DNA of 64,000 nt from Anaerovorax odorimutans DSM 5092 (GTDB lineage Bacteria > Bacillota > Clostridia > Peptostreptococcales > Anaerovoracaceae), in NCBI RefSeq assembly GCF_000426305.1, contig NZ_AUFC01000008.1, positions 62,001-126,000 of the forward strand. Direction: 5' to 3'. The notes under the pieces were generated by a model. It was not told the origin of the DNA, ran no database searches, and saw only the letters and a list, made by a program, of their open reading frames with translations. Each line of letters starts with the position of its first letter. Positions within the stretch are counted from its first letter, which is position 1. Shown here piece by piece: positions 46,801 to 55,826 of this stretch. The position numbers were made by a program, and so were the translations under genes.

Positions 46801-47361
46801 ATGCCTTCAATATATTTAAGTCCTTCTGTTCAAGAGTACAATAAATATGTAATAGGTGGCGATGAAGAATACTATATGAATCTCATAGCTGATGCAATGG
46901 TACCGTACTTAAGAGCTGGAGATATTGATTTTACAAGAAACAGTCCGGGGTTTACTTTGGATAAAATTGTAGAGCAATCTAATTTAGGAAATTATGATCT
47001 ACATTTAGCTTTACATTCAAATTTTTCACCAAGTAACCTTACGGGAATATTACAAGGTCCGGACGTATACTACTATGCTTATAACTCTCCGGCTAAAAGG
47101 GCTGCCGAAATTATAAGCAATAATTTAAAATCCATATATCCAAATCCTGAATTAGTAACAGTAATTCCAAACACTACTTTAGGAGAAATAAAACGGGTCA
47201 AAGCCCCTGCTGTGTTAGTGGAAACAGCTTACCATGATAATTATGACGATGCTACGTGGCTTAAAGATAATATAAATGGCATCGCAAAAAATCTTGTATA
47301 TTCCCTTACAGAGTATTTTGAGATACCATTTGCAGATCCATATGAAACTATTTCATATTAA
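46801..47361 (+). CDS. N-acetylmuramoyl-L-alanine amidase-like protein
   Basis: A 186-residue protein resembling the Amidase_3 fold: start MPSIYLSPSVQEYNKYVIGG, the LHLALHSNFSP stretch with the ligand His, and KAPAVLVETAYHDNYDD with a catalytic-type Glu. It would cut the amide between muramic acid and peptide. It has no signal peptide, so it may act inside the mother cell or be released otherwise. The ATG at 46801 is preferred to a GTG at 46789 that overlaps the ribosome site. Its stop overlaps that of the convergent lipoprotein gene by three bases. Confidence 0.8.
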   Translation: MPSIYLSPSVQEYNKYVIGGDEEYYMNLIADAMVPYLRAGDIDFTRNSPGFTLDKIVEQSNLGNYDLHLALHSNFSPSNLTGILQGPDVYYYAYNSPAKRAAEIISNNLKSIYPNPELVTVIPNTTLGEIKRVKAPAVLVETAYHDNYDDATWLKDNINGIAKNLVYSLTEYFEIPFADPYETISY

Positions 47362-47846
47362 AAGTATTTCCCTATTATCTTCTGTGCATTATCTTCATCA
47401 CCAGTAATGCACAGAATTACATAATTATCATTTGATTCAATAATAGCCTTATTTAATTTGTCCATTTCTTTCGGTTTATAGCTTTCCATAATAGATTTTT
47501 GATCTTCCACTCTCATTTTAAGAGCATCTATTACCTTTTCCTTATCATCCTTGTTATTTATTCCGAAAACAGCTATTTCTTCTGCTGTAGCTCCTGTGGA
47601 CATTAAAACATTATAAGAGGATATTTGATCTTCATTTATGCCATACATTGTTTCAATAACTTTCATATCAACATTTTCAAGCTGATCTTCAAAATCTATA
47701 CTATCTAATAATTCTTGAGGTAGTGTTTTCTCAATATTTTCAGAATCAGTAGTGTTTTTATCTGCACTGCAAGCAGATAGGCTCAATACAAAAATCATAA
47801 TAACAGTAATTATTTTGCCAATTTTCTTAAGTTTATTCATTTTCAT
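47358..47846 (-). CDS. DUF4358 lipoprotein
   Basis: A 162-residue lipoprotein: signal sequence with lipobox LSLSAC (Cys26), then a DUF4358-type domain (MYGINEDQISSYNVLMSTGATAEEIAVF cut short here in the middle, with a conserved EEIAVF). The role is unknown. In clostridia such genes commonly sit beside SGNH hydrolase and envelope-modifying genes, as here. It follows the SGNH lipoprotein by 32 bases on the same strand, so the two likely work together at the cell surface. Confidence 0.8.
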   Translation of the reverse strand: MKMNKLKKIGKIITVIMIFVLSLSACSADKNTTDSENIEKTLPQELLDSIDFEDQLENVDMKVIETMYGINEDQISSYNVLMSTGATAEEIAVFGINNKDDKEKVIDALKMRVEDQKSIMESYKPKEMDKLNKAIIESNDNYVILCITGDEDNAQKIIGKYF

Positions 47847-47878
47847 TTTCCCTTCTTTTACCTCAAATTTAATATTTA

Positions 47879-48862
47879 TTATTGTTTATGTTCCTTTAAA
47901 TATTCAAACCAAAGCTGACAATATTTTTTATTTAAATGAACTCCATCCGTGGTGGCTTCTTCATACAAAAATCCATTATCATCAGTAACAGCTGAACTTG
48001 CATCAATATAATTTACACCCTTATCTTCTGTCATCTTAGCAATAAGGTTATTAAACTCTAAAATTCTATTATTATTAACATACGTACCCTCATCATTTTT
48101 TTTAGCTGTAACAGGCAATATTGCTTCTACGTAAATTACAGCCTGCGGTTGCAGTTCTTTTAATTTATCAATTACTTTTCCATATTGATCAATAAACTTG
48201 TCTGTATAAACCCAACCTAATTCATTCATTCCCAATTTTATATAAATTTTACCAAATTTACTTATTTGCAACGCTTCAGGAATTGTAAGCCTTTGTCCAT
48301 TATTTTTAACAAAAGCTTTAGTAAGAACCGTGTTAACATCTAATCCAGATTCAGTATATCCCGTTGCAGAAACCCCTGAATAAAGCATGAACCCCTGCAT
48401 TCTAGAATCCCCTATAAACAAAGCATCATCAAAATAACTATCATCCTCTTTTGGAGTCACAGAAGCAGGAACGCTTTCTTCTTCATTAATTTCATTAGAT
48501 TTAGTGTTTTCATTGGTTTTACTATTCTCATTGGTTTTACTATTTTCATTGCTTGATTGTTTTGGTATAATACTGCTGGCCAATATATTATAATCATCTT
48601 TAATATTATCATATTTTGAATTCTTATTTTTTGTTTCACTATTTTCTTTGCTTACATCTTTCTTATTATCTTTTTTAGTCTCATTATCAATTACACTGTT
48701 TTCATTTTTTAATTTTATATCCTTTGTTTTTACATCCTTTCCTGAATTATTACATCCTGTCAGAAAAATACCGGATATACTCATTGATATAATTAATATA
48801 ATAATTAAAATTCTTTTAATCATTATATGATTTTTTTTAAAATTGCTGTTATTTACCGTCAT
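47879..48862 (-). CDS. SGNH/GDSL-hydrolase lipoprotein
   Basis: A 327-residue surface hydrolase. The N-terminus has a hydrophobic segment and lipobox LTGC (near 37), then a low-complexity Lys/Asn/Ser linker (about 40-135) with three NENSKT-type heptads, and a GDSL-type domain: LFIGDSRMQGF (nucleophile Ser), KLGMNELGW (Gly/Asn block), and DGVHLNKKY (catalytic Asp-His). Likely a carbohydrate or cell-wall esterase. The start at 48862 follows AAGGGGAA; the internal Met nearer the helix has no ribosome site. Confidence 0.85.
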   Translation of the reverse strand: MTVNNSNFKKNHIMIKRILIIILIISMSISGIFLTGCNNSGKDVKTKDIKLKNENSVIDNETKKDNKKDVSKENSETKNKNSKYDNIKDDYNILASSIIPKQSSNENSKTNENSKTNENTKSNEINEEESVPASVTPKEDDSYFDDALFIGDSRMQGFMLYSGVSATGYTESGLDVNTVLTKAFVKNNGQRLTIPEALQISKFGKIYIKLGMNELGWVYTDKFIDQYGKVIDKLKELQPQAVIYVEAILPVTAKKNDEGTYVNNNRILEFNNLIAKMTEDKGVNYIDASSAVTDDNGFLYEEATTDGVHLNKKYCQLWFEYLKEHKQ

Positions 48863-49018
48863 AGATGATTTCCCCTTTTTATATTTTAATGTCGATTTTT
48901 ATAAAATTTTATCGTTATTTATTAAATTATAATACAAAGGTTAACATTTCTCCATATAAGTTGTAAAAAAAAAAGTGTTTATATTGATTTAAATTTTGGA
49001 AACTGTTAAAATTTTATT

Positions 49019-50176
49019 ATGGAAAGATTTAATGAATTAATAAATGAAATATTAGCAAGCAACAGCCTAATTAAAATGGTCTTCAGTGGACTGCGTAAAA
49101 AATCGCTGCCTTTTAAAAAAGTATCAATTCGCCCTGTTATAATACAAGGGCTAGTTTACTATCAGGCAGAATATCATTTTGATAAAAAAGTTACTCATGA
49201 GAATTTAGATGACGAAGAATTTTATAATCTTTGTCAAGATTTACTATTAAATAATTTTAAGCAAGTGAATATTTTCAGTATTTCTGCTGATTATCAAATA
49301 CTGGCTTCAAAACCTGAAAAGCCAAAGATTATAAAAAAAGATCCAAGTAAAACTTTAGAATGTTTAGAACATAATCAAAACAAGAAATATATTATTCCTG
49401 ATGGAAAACCTTGTGACTTCTTAATTCGTCTTGGGGTTATGCAAAAAAATGGTCAAGTTGTTCCGAAGTACTATGCAAAATTCAGGCAAATAAACAGATT
49501 CTTGGAAATAGTTTCAGATGTACTTGAATATTTGCCCAATAGCTCAAATAGTACTGATAATAAAAAGCCCATAAAAATTATTGACTTTGGCTGTGGTAAA
49601 GCATATCTTACTTTTGCCCTTTATTACTATCTGAAATTGACATTGAATAGAAATGTAGAAATAATAGGCTTAGATTTAAAAACAGATGTGATTAATTTTT
49701 GTAATGAGATAGCTAATGACTTAAACTATGATAAGCTTAAATTTCAATTAGGTGATATAGCTGAATACAATGATGCTGCTTCTGCGGATATGGTCGTTAC
49801 TCTTCACGCATGTGATACTGCAACAGACTATGCCTTAATTAAAGCAGTAAACTGGAAAGCCTCTGTTATTTTATCAGTGCCTTGCTGCCAGCATGAATTG
49901 TTTAGCCAAATAAAAAATGATATTAATGATTCATTGTTAAAATACGGTATTTTAAAAGAACGATTTACTGCAATTTTAACTGATGGTATGCGTGCATTAA
50001 AACTGGAAGAATACGGATATGATATTTCAATGATAGAATTTACAAGTTTAGAGCATACTTCAAAAAATATTATGATAAGAGGTGTTAAAACAGATAAAAA
50101 AAATATGAAATCTGCCGAAGAATTTATAAAGCTTAAAGAATATTGGAATATCAATCCAACTATTGATCAATTATAA
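49019..50176 (+). CDS. Class I SAM-dependent methyltransferase (Methyltransf_32-like)
   Basis: A 385-residue two-part protein. The N-terminal 160 residues are family-specific. The C-terminal half is a Rossmann methyltransferase: motif I IIDFGCGKAYLTFAL near residue 190, motif II EIIGLDLK, and a motif IV region VVTLHACDTATDYAL followed by SVPCCQHEL. This DFGCGKAYLT...LHACDTATD...VPCCQ pattern matches a conserved but poorly characterised Bacillota/GSTCD-like family, probably acting on RNA. It has no clear Shine-Dalgarno. The target is not evident. Confidence 0.85.
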   Translation: MERFNELINEILASNSLIKMVFSGLRKKSLPFKKVSIRPVIIQGLVYYQAEYHFDKKVTHENLDDEEFYNLCQDLLLNNFKQVNIFSISADYQILASKPEKPKIIKKDPSKTLECLEHNQNKKYIIPDGKPCDFLIRLGVMQKNGQVVPKYYAKFRQINRFLEIVSDVLEYLPNSSNSTDNKKPIKIIDFGCGKAYLTFALYYYLKLTLNRNVEIIGLDLKTDVINFCNEIANDLNYDKLKFQLGDIAEYNDAASADMVVTLHACDTATDYALIKAVNWKASVILSVPCCQHELFSQIKNDINDSLLKYGILKERFTAILTDGMRALKLEEYGYDISMIEFTSLEHTSKNIMIRGVKTDKKNMKSAEEFIKLKEYWNINPTIDQL

Positions 50177-50212
50177 CCTATAATACATTTACTAATTTAA
50201 ATTTATACAATT

Positions 50213-50309
50213 TACAGAGTAGAAGTTTATACGTGAAGTGTTCTTTGAACGGGGAGTTGTCAAAGAAACGAAAGGAAATCCTGCGGTTTAAACTTTGCAT
50301 CCCGCTGTT
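50213..50309 (+). ncRNA. Tetrahydrofolate (THF) riboswitch
   Basis: Matches the THF-I (folT motif) consensus: an ACAG/CTGT closing stem, GAGTAGA, an AGTTTA/TAAACT helix, the internal GGGGAGTTGTC, the TTCTTTG/CAAAGAA helix and the highly conserved 3' stretch CTTTGCATCCCGCTG. GCATCCC can form the known pseudoknot with GGGG. It lies before a folate synthesis operon and is followed 17 bases later by an intrinsic terminator, so it should turn the operon off when THF binds. Confidence 0.88.
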
Positions 50310-50326
50310 ATTATACTTAATAATCT

Positions 50327-50356
50327 AAGGGATAAGTATCTGTGCTTATCCTTTTT
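50327..50356 (+). terminator. Riboswitch-controlled terminator
   Basis: GGATAAG (50330-50336) and CTTATCC (50345-50351) with an 8-nt loop, followed by TTTTT; flanking A-T pairs extend the stem. Positioned between the THF riboswitch and the first folate gene. Confidence 0.85.
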
Positions 50357-50444
50357 ATATTTAATTAGTTATTACTATAAATCATGTATCTAACTAACTA
50401 TTTAAAAATTAGTTTTATGTTTAATTAAGAAAGAAAGATAAATT

Positions 50445-50927
50445 ATGGAAAGGATAAACAAAATATTAAGTAATAAAATATTTAAACATTACTTGTATGA
50501 AATTGAATCTTGTGAAAAAGATCGTATATTTTGCAAACACGATATGACACACTTTTTAGATGTTGCAAGAATTGCATATATTATTAACTTAGAAAATAAC
50601 TACAATATGGAAAAGGACTTAATTTATGCAGCTGCATTACTCCATGACTGCGGAAAAAGTATCCAATATAATTACGGCATACCCCATAATATTGCTAGCT
50701 GTGATATTGCAAAAGATATTTTATCAACTTGTGATTTTACTGAAAAAGAAATAAGTGCAATTATATGTGCGATTCGTGACCATAGAAACAGCAAAGTGAT
50801 AAATGAATTTACACTAAGTGAATTATTGTATAAAGCTGATAAAATGAGCAGAAATTGTTTTAACTGTTCCGCTTCAAAAGACTGCAATTGGAGTAATGAA
50901 AAGAAAAATTTAAAAATATTGATATAG
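50445..50927 (+). CDS. HD-domain phosphohydrolase of the folate operon
   Basis: A 160-residue HD-superfamily protein. Metal ligands are CKHDMTHFLDVA (His), ALLHDCGKS (the HD pair) and IRDHRN. The C-terminus has four cysteines (NCFNCSASKDCNW) that could bind metal. It is first in the THF-riboswitch operon before folP and folB-folK, so a folate-pathway role is likely. A candidate is removal of phosphates from dihydroneopterin triphosphate, a step often without a known enzyme in Bacillota (inference). folE is not in this operon. Confidence 0.85.
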   Translation: MERINKILSNKIFKHYLYEIESCEKDRIFCKHDMTHFLDVARIAYIINLENNYNMEKDLIYAAALLHDCGKSIQYNYGIPHNIASCDIAKDILSTCDFTEKEISAIICAIRDHRNSKVINEFTLSELLYKADKMSRNCFNCSASKDCNWSNEKKNLKILI

Positions 50928-50937
50928 GAGATTACAA

Positions 50938-51744
50938 ATGAAAATAGGTAATAAAGAATTTGATACAAATAATAATACTTATATTATGGGAATTTTAAAT
51001 ATAACTCCGGATTCTTTTTCTGACGGAGGTAACTATACATCTATAGATAAAGCTTTAAAACAAACTGAAAAAATGATAGATGAAGGAGCTGCAATTATTG
51101 ACATAGGTGGTGAATCCACAAGACCGGGAAGCAGTTTTGTCTCAGCGCAAGAAGAAATTGAAAGAACAATTCCAATAATAAAATCAATTAAAAATAATTT
51201 TGATATACCAATCTCCCTTGACACTTATAAAGCAAGTGTCGCAAAAGCTGGTATTTCAGAAGGTGTAGATCTGATAAACGACATTTGGGGATTAAACTAT
51301 GATAATGAAATGGCTGAAGTTATTGCCCAAAGCGATATTCCCTGCTGTCTTATGCATAATCGAAAAGAAATAAACTATATTGATTTTTTATCTGATGTAA
51401 CAAAAGATTTAAAAGATACATTGGAAATTGCAAGGAAAGCAGGAATTAAAGATAATAATATTATTTTAGATCCGGGAGTTGGTTTTGGAAAAACATATGA
51501 ACAAAATCTTCAAATCATTAATGAACTTCAAGCCCTTCATTCTCTTGGCTTTCCTATTTTATTGGGAACTTCTCGTAAATCGGTTATCGGTTTAACTCTT
51601 GATTTACCAGTTAGTGAAAGAGTAGAAGGAACATTGGTTACTTCAGTTTTCGCAGTTCTAAAAAAATGCGCCTTTATTCGAGTACACGATATAAAAGAGA
51701 ATTTCAGAGCAATAAAAATGACACAAGCTATATTAAAAAGATAA
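50938..51744 (+). CDS. folP: Dihydropteroate synthase
   Basis: Joins 6-hydroxymethyl-dihydropterin pyrophosphate with p-aminobenzoate to form dihydropteroate; the sulfonamide target. The 268 residues show MGILNITPDSFSDGG, the phosphate-binding IDIGGESTRPGS, and GTSRKSVIG near residue 220. 10 bases after the HD gene with AGGAGATTAC before the ATG. No resistance insertions are seen in the loop regions. Confidence 0.97.
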   Translation: MKIGNKEFDTNNNTYIMGILNITPDSFSDGGNYTSIDKALKQTEKMIDEGAAIIDIGGESTRPGSSFVSAQEEIERTIPIIKSIKNNFDIPISLDTYKASVAKAGISEGVDLINDIWGLNYDNEMAEVIAQSDIPCCLMHNRKEINYIDFLSDVTKDLKDTLEIARKAGIKDNNIILDPGVGFGKTYEQNLQIINELQALHSLGFPILLGTSRKSVIGLTLDLPVSERVEGTLVTSVFAVLKKCAFIRVHDIKENFRAIKMTQAILKR

Positions 51745-51753
51745 GAGGTTATT

Positions 51754-52569
51754 ATGGATAAAATAAAAATTACTAACTTAAAAGTATTTGCCTATCATGG
51801 TGTTTACGAAGAAGAAAAGAACAATGGTCAAGACTTTTATATAAATACGGTATTATATACAAATACAAGAAAAGCAGGTCAAAGTGATGATCTTCAGCTT
51901 TCCACTAATTATGGTGAAGTATGTCATTTTATAAATGATTATATGACAAAGCATACTTTTAATCTAATTGAATCTGTTGCTGAAAATTTAGCTGAAAATA
52001 TTCTATTATCTTTTCCTTTAATTTCATCAATAGATTTAGAAATCTGCAAACCACATGCACCTATAGGTTTACCCTTTGAGAATGTATCAGTATGCATTAC
52101 TCGAAGCTGGAAAAAAGCTTTTTTAGGAATTGGCTCAAATCTAGGAAATAAGCAAGCATATATTGATAATGCAATAAGACAATTAAGTACAAATTCTAAA
52201 ACAAGAAATATCAGAGTATCAAAAATTATAGAAACTGAGCCTTATGGTATGAAAGACCAAGATACTTTTTTTAATGGAGCTATTGAAATTGAAACTATTT
52301 TATCACCCTTTGAACTTCTTGATTTTCTTCATTCTATTGAAAATAATGCACATAGAGAAAGAAAAATTCATTGGGGTCCAAGAACATTGGATTTAGATAT
52401 ATTATTGTATGAAAATGAAATAATTAATACGGAAAATCTTACAATTCCTCATATTGATATGAAAAACAGGATATTTGTTTTAGAGCCCCTTTGTGAATTA
52501 GCGCCCTATTACATACACCCTGTTTTTAAAAAAAGTATAAAGCAAATGCTATGTGAGATTAGGAAATAA
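51754..52569 (+). CDS. folBK: Fused dihydroneopterin aldolase / HPPK
   Basis: A 271-residue bifunctional enzyme. Residues 1-118 are FolB (KVFAYHGVYEEEKNNGQDFY, catalytic ESVAENLAENIL), which makes 6-hydroxymethyl-dihydropterin. Residues 125-271 are FolK (FLGIGSNLGNK and HWGPRTLDLDILLY), which pyrophosphorylates it for FolP. Both active-site sets look complete. Such fusions are known in clostridia and channel the intermediate. Stop lies 5 bases from the convergent DUF2207 gene. Confidence 0.96.
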   Translation: MDKIKITNLKVFAYHGVYEEEKNNGQDFYINTVLYTNTRKAGQSDDLQLSTNYGEVCHFINDYMTKHTFNLIESVAENLAENILLSFPLISSIDLEICKPHAPIGLPFENVSVCITRSWKKAFLGIGSNLGNKQAYIDNAIRQLSTNSKTRNIRVSKIIETEPYGMKDQDTFFNGAIEIETILSPFELLDFLHSIENNAHRERKIHWGPRTLDLDILLYENEIINTENLTIPHIDMKNRIFVLEPLCELAPYYIHPVFKKSIKQMLCEIRK

Positions 52570-52574
52570 AAAGA

Positions 52575-54467
52575 TTACCAGCGGCCACCTCCGCCGCCGC
52601 CCATTCCTCCGCCGGAAAATCCACCACCACCGGAAAATCCGCCAATGTCTCCTACTGACGATGTATCAACTTTTGGTACAGAAATATTATTCTGAACAGT
52701 TGAAGTAAAGTGATGGAAAGAATTCATAAATAAATAAGTATTAAATACATTCATGCTATTGTAACTTGAATACCAAACAGGTTCAGGAACAACAATCTTT
52801 TCAAATTTCTTTACCCATTTATCATTCAAGCCAAATACATACGCATAAGGTAATACATCATAAAAATATTGAGGATTTTGAGATGAAAGAAGCTTTATTC
52901 TATCAAGTTCAGCTGTTTTTATAAACTCCTTAAATCCTAAAATTTTACCAAGCAGCATATTACTTTTTTTAGTTCTTTTTAACATTATTAATATGAAGAA
53001 CAATACTATAACGCTTGATAAAATCATTAAAATACCATAAATTATATTATCTAAAGCAAAAATACCGTAACCTAAAAATATTACTGCTGACAAAGCTGTA
53101 AAGATAGAACCTCCTACTATATTTCCCATAAACTTAGTCTTAGATATGCTGTGCTTTTTATCATTAGCAATAATAAATATAATAGTACCAATTATAAAAA
53201 GTATACCTGCTGCAATGGGCAATAAACCAAACATTGAACTTTTCATGCTTATCTGCGTCCCTAAGATGGCAAATATAGAAAACGATACAATTAATACAAG
53301 TATACTAAGCATCCTTGTAATCCTAGAAGCTATTGTAAAAATTCTATTTTCTTTAAACTTTGTAAAGTATGCTCTCAGTTGGTCTTTAGTTGCCTGAAAG
53401 CTGCCGTAAAAATCATCTTTTAATTGCTCCATTGTTACTTCATCTCTATTATCAAAAAGACCGTTAAACATGGTATATTCATATGTTTTAGCATCCCCAG
53501 GTAAGTCCTTTATTTTCTTTAATATAAATTCTTTCTTACTTTCTTCTCTTATACTCAAATATCCTTTTTCAGCCCAATATATAATAAGAGAAACAATATC
53601 CTTACTATCCACAAAGCCATCTACAATATAACCTACTTCTGCAGAATTATTACCTTCAGGCGGATAAAATTCCACCGTCTTGACAACTTTATCATCTCTT
53701 CCGAATAATAGCCATAATATTAAAGTAATCAAAGGTATTAATGCAATTAATATAACAAGAAGAAGCTTTAATGCAGTATTGGTTTTTTCTCCCGTAAAAT
53801 ACCCTTCTTCTAAAGGTATTTTAACAGTTATTCCCTCATTTGCACTTATTGTTCTATTAGTTTTTGCTGTAATTTGATTTCCCTTAACCTTAAAATCCAC
53901 ATCATCCACATTATTTTGACCATAAGTTCCTGTAATAAATTCAATTTTAGATGAATCAAAGGCTTTTGGCATATTTATAACAATCTTACTTGATAAAACA
54001 GGCTCAGGCCATTGTGTGCCCAAAACATTCCAGTAAAACTCATCAAAATCCTTAATGCCATCATCGTAAGCTGTAACTTTATAACTGATGGTAAATGTCT
54101 GAAGACCTGTTAAGTAAACATCTTCATCACCTATCTTAATTACCAGACAGTCATTTTCATGATAAGTCTCATAGTTATATCCTTCTACATTAACATCTGA
54201 TAATTTTATTTTATATGCGTCTTTTCTCACTTCTCCGTCTACTTCACGAGTTACAGTGCCTATATATGGAATATATCTATAAATTCCCCTTCCCGGTTCA
54301 GTAAATTCCATTTGAATTTTTTCTGTAATATCATAAGTATTATTTTTATTTACATCTATTGTAACATCATAATCCTGTGTTTCCTCAGCAAAGGAATATG
54401 AAACACTGACAGCAAGCAGAAACACTGCAACAAAAACAGTGGATAAAATCTTTGCTAATTTTCTCAT
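52575..54467 (-). CDS. DUF2207 membrane protein
   Basis: A 630-residue protein with a Sec signal (LLAVSVSYSFAEE), an extracellular beta-rich DUF2207 domain (about 30-225, with the family pattern RGIYRYIPY), a helix near 230-250, a large cytosolic segment, two more helix pairs (about 380-490), and a glycine-rich C-terminus (GGFSGGGGFSGGGMGGGGGG). It pairs with lemA 3 bases upstream. LemA-DUF2207 pairs are very common; the role is unknown, possibly in envelope stress or surface assembly. Confidence 0.9.
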   Translation of the reverse strand: MRKLAKILSTVFVAVFLLAVSVSYSFAEETQDYDVTIDVNKNNTYDITEKIQMEFTEPGRGIYRYIPYIGTVTREVDGEVRKDAYKIKLSDVNVEGYNYETYHENDCLVIKIGDEDVYLTGLQTFTISYKVTAYDDGIKDFDEFYWNVLGTQWPEPVLSSKIVINMPKAFDSSKIEFITGTYGQNNVDDVDFKVKGNQITAKTNRTISANEGITVKIPLEEGYFTGEKTNTALKLLLVILIALIPLITLILWLLFGRDDKVVKTVEFYPPEGNNSAEVGYIVDGFVDSKDIVSLIIYWAEKGYLSIREESKKEFILKKIKDLPGDAKTYEYTMFNGLFDNRDEVTMEQLKDDFYGSFQATKDQLRAYFTKFKENRIFTIASRITRMLSILVLIVSFSIFAILGTQISMKSSMFGLLPIAAGILFIIGTIIFIIANDKKHSISKTKFMGNIVGGSIFTALSAVIFLGYGIFALDNIIYGILMILSSVIVLFFILIMLKRTKKSNMLLGKILGFKEFIKTAELDRIKLLSSQNPQYFYDVLPYAYVFGLNDKWVKKFEKIVVPEPVWYSSYNSMNVFNTYLFMNSFHHFTSTVQNNISVPKVDTSSVGDIGGFSGGGGFSGGGMGGGGGGRW

Positions 54468-54470
54468 AAT

Positions 54471-55028
54471 TTAAAACTGCACCTTTACATTTTCCCTTTC
54501 TTTTACATCCTGAACCTCAAATAATGGCTTACGTGTAAAATGAAACATACCTGCGATAATATTGCTCGGAAACATCTCTGTCTTAATGTTAAATTCTTTG
54601 ACTACTGCATTATAGTATTTTCTGGAATTTGCAATTTCATCCTCAATTCTTTTTAATTGACTTTGCAAATCTAAAAAATTCGTATTTGCTTTTAAATCAG
54701 GATAACTTTCAGCTATTGCAAATAAACTTTTTAATGTTCCCTGAAGCATATTTTCACCTTGAATCTTATCCTCCATTGTAGTTGCTCCTGCTGCCATATT
54801 CCTAGCCTGTACTACTTTTTCCAAAGTACCTGATTCATGGGCTGCATAGCCTTTTACAGTTTCAACAAGATTAGGTATTAAATCATACCTTTTCTTTAAA
54901 TAGACATCCATTGTTGAAAATGCTTCCTCAATCATATTTTTTAATTTAACAAAACCATTGTAGGCAGTAATTATCCATACAATAAGTATAGCAACAACTG
55001 CAACAATTATAATTAGTGCTATTTTCAT
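54471..55028 (-). CDS. lemA: LemA family protein
   Basis: A 185-residue protein with one N-terminal membrane helix and a long helical domain exposed outside or in the cytosol depending on orientation. Conserved stretches include YNGFVKLKNMIEEAFSTMDV, KKRYDLIPNLVETVKGYAAHE and MFPSNIIAGMF. The function is unknown. First gene of the LemA-DUF2207 unit. Confidence 0.94.
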   Translation of the reverse strand: MKIALIIIVAVVAILIVWIITAYNGFVKLKNMIEEAFSTMDVYLKKRYDLIPNLVETVKGYAAHESGTLEKVVQARNMAAGATTMEDKIQGENMLQGTLKSLFAIAESYPDLKANTNFLDLQSQLKRIEDEIANSRKYYNAVVKEFNIKTEMFPSNIIAGMFHFTRKPLFEVQDVKERENVKVQF

Positions 55029-55100
55029 ACTTTCTCTATGATGTTATAAAAACATCATTTACTCCTTCCTCTATATTGTTTTAATTTTAAACCTTTTTAA

Positions 55101-55766
55101 TTATTTAATTTCCCAGTCAATAATCTTCCCGTATTCAGACAAAAATTTATTTGCCTTAGAAAAATGTTTACATCCAAAAAATCCATTATACGCCGAAAGT
55201 GGGCTTGGATGTGCTGCCTTTAATACAAGATGATTTTTATTTGTAATAAAAGCGGATTTTGACTTTGCATTTGCTCCCCAAAGGATAAAGACTATAGGAT
55301 CATTTCTTTCATTTAATAGTTCAATAACTTTATCTGTAAATATTTCCCATCCTTTCTGTTTATGTGAATTTGCCTGACCCTTTCTCACTGTAAGTACTGT
55401 ATTTAACAATAAAACCCCTTGCTTTGCCCAATCTTCTAAATAACCATGATTTGGAGGCTTAATGCCTAAATCACTTTCCAGTTCCTTAAAAATATTTACA
55501 AGAGATGGTGGTTTTTTTACTCCCTTCTGTACTGAAAAGCAAAGACCATGAGCCTGATTTGGTTCATGATATGGGTCTTGACCTAAAATAACAACCTTGA
55601 CATCACTATAGCTTGTATACTTTAAAGCATTAAAAATGTCATACATTGTCGGATAAGTTACTTTTGTCCTATACTCGCTAATCAGGAACTTACGTAACTG
55701 CAAATAATATTCTTTTTTAAATTCATCTTTTAGGATTTCATCCCATTCATTTCCTATGTTAACCAT
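55101..55766 (-). CDS. ung: Uracil-DNA glycosylase
   Basis: Removes uracil from DNA to start base excision repair. The 221 residues have the family 1 motifs [14 protein letters not shown] (catalytic Asp), [11 protein letters not shown], and [13 protein letters not shown]. It has no Shine-Dalgarno; a TATTAT box lies 11 bases before the ATG on its strand, so the transcript may be nearly leaderless. It shares a 60-base divergent promoter region with the GME-fold gene. Confidence 0.97.
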   Translation of the reverse strand: MVNIGNEWDEILKDEFKKEYYLQLRKFLISEYRTKVTYPTMYDIFNALKYTSYSDVKVVILGQDPYHEPNQAHGLCFSVQKGVKKPPSLVNIFKELESDLGIKPPNHGYLEDWAKQGVLLLNTVLTVRKGQANSHKQKGWEIFTDKVIELLNERNDPIVFILWGANAKSKSAFITNKNHLVLKAAHPSPLSAYNGFFGCKHFSKANKFLSEYGKIIDWEIK

Positions 55767-55814
55767 ATTTTAATTTTATAATAAATTGTTAGAGAAAACA
55801 AGAAATAGATAGTG

Positions 55815-55820
55815 TATAAT
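55815..55820 (+). promoter_or_regulatory. Candidate -10 box giving a leaderless transcript
   Basis: TATAAT ends 7 bases before the ATG at 55827, so transcription would begin on the start codon itself. The -35 is not convincing. No Shine-Dalgarno is present. Confidence 0.35.
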
Positions 55821-55826
55821 ATAACC

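Noticed and set aside
48457-48639. Tandem repeat as a CRISPR-like array in the SGNH lipoprotein linker
   Set aside because: The repeats are in-frame NENSKT-type units of a low-complexity linker, too short and contiguous, with no spacers.
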